Source: Nostoc cf. edaphicum LEGE 07299
Lineage (GTDB): Bacteria; Cyanobacteriota; Cyanobacteriia; Cyanobacteriales; Nostocaceae
Direction: 5' to 3'
DNA length: 5,896 nt
Assembly: GCF_015207245.1 (NCBI RefSeq)
Contig: NZ_JADEXF010000267.1
Coordinates: 1 to 5,896 of the forward strand
In this document: positions 5,372 through 5,896 of the stretch, in pieces
Position numbering within the stretch: position 1 is the first letter of the stretch
How the letters are laid out: every line of letters begins with the position of its first letter
The notes under the pieces: generated by a model
The model's database searches: none
Told to the model about the DNA's origin: nothing
The model's input: only the letters and a program-made list of their open reading frames with translations
Made by a program: the position numbers and the translations under genes

Positions 5372-5896
5372 ATGAGTCGAATTAATGGATTTGTCGGACG
5401 ACGTAATTTCTTGAAATTTGCCAGTGTCGTAGGTATTGCAGCTATTACTTTTGGCGATAGCTTTTGGAATACAGAGCAAACTGCTGTTGCTGATATTCAC
5501 CCAGTTAACCCTAATTTAATCAGTCCAAATGAAGCCATCAGACGCTTGCTTGATGGTAATCAAAGATTTATCCATCAAAAACGTCAATATCCCGATCAAT
5601 CACTAGAACACCTACGATTAGTTGCTAAAGCTCAGTATCCCTTTGCCGCCATATTGGGCTGTGCAGATTCTAGAGTACCTGCGGAAATTGTCTTCGATCA
5701 AGGAATTGGAGATTTATTTGTCGTGCGAGTTGCGGGTAATGTTGTCAGTGACACGATTATAGGTAGTCTGGAATACTCTACAGCAGTATTGGGTTCGCAG
5801 TTGATTATGGTTTTGGGTCATAGAAGATGCGGTGCAGTAGCAGAAGCAATCAAAAACGAACCACTTCCTGGCAGAATTGGTTTGATTATTGAGGGC
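5372..5896 (+). CDS. Beta-carbonic anhydrase with Tat signal peptide (3' end outside window)
   Basis: The first 175 residues of a zinc enzyme that interconverts CO2 and bicarbonate. The beta-class active site is complete in what is visible: Cys97 with Asp99 and Arg101 in GCADSRVP, and His150 with Cys153 in GHRRCGA, giving the three zinc ligands and the Asp-Arg dyad. RVAGN at 119-123 is also typical. The N-terminus has a twin-arginine motif, GRRNFLKF (9-16), then a hydrophobic stretch to about residue 28 and a possible cleavage near Ala38-Val-Ala40. Export to the periplasm or thylakoid lumen as a folded, metal-loaded enzyme is inferred. It resembles the extracytoplasmic beta type described in cyanobacteria (EcaB), but that symbol cannot be confirmed here. 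The usual length is about 230-280 residues, so the C-terminus is missing only because the window ends. Confidence 0.93.
   Translation, partial: MSRINGFVGRRNFLKFASVVGIAAITFGDSFWNTEQTAVADIHPVNPNLISPNEAIRRLLDGNQRFIHQKRQYPDQSLEHLRLVAKAQYPFAAILGCADSRVPAEIVFDQGIGDLFVVRVAGNVVSDTIIGSLEYSTAVLGSQLIMVLGHRRCGAVAEAIKNEPLPGRIGLIIEG

Overview
The window looks like chromosomal DNA from a filamentous, probably heterocyst-forming, cyanobacterium of the Nostoc/Calothrix/Tolypothrix kind. Five copies of the cyanobacterial palindrome HIP1 (GCGATCGC) occur at 154-161, 2706-2713, 3050-3057, 3150-3157 and 4084-4091. The proteins have cyanobacterial flavour (phytochrome-type GAF domains, many PAS domains). The intergenic DNA is AT-rich and full of small mobile and palindromic repeats. 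Genus-level placement is inference.

Layout. Positions 6-3752 carry one long sensory gene, GAF-PAS(x5)-GAF-GGDEF, a c-di-GMP synthase. Both GAF domains have the Cys-His pair used for bilin attachment in phytochromes and cyanobacteriochromes, and the first also has a DXCF motif. It is therefore a candidate light-regulated diguanylate cyclase. Its start may lie upstream of the window.

The 3' end of this gene has been hit by two insertions. A 411-bp deletion derivative of an IS5-family element (3727-4137) sits at the centre of a 14-bp palindrome with a TA duplication and has replaced the last codons of the gene. A 97-bp MITE-like hairpin (4149-4245) follows 11 bp later, flanked by an exact 9-bp duplication. 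Removing both restores a reading frame ending in an in-frame TGA two codons past the insertion point.

Downstream are a 72-residue zinc-ribbon-like protein (4439-4657), a 152-bp MITE with IS5-like ends and a TTA duplication (4703-4854), a 187-bp inverted-repeat element with REP-like hairpins (5071-5257), and the 5' part of a Tat-exported beta-carbonic anhydrase (5372 to the window end).

All genes and the IS remnant lie on the plus strand, but gaps and repeats separate them and there is no sign of an operon. The sensor acts on c-di-GMP signalling and the carbonic anhydrase on extracytoplasmic CO2/bicarbonate; nothing links them functionally. The region between 3.7 and 5.3 kb is best read as a landing zone for small mobile elements. 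No RNA genes, CRISPR arrays or convincing terminators were seen.
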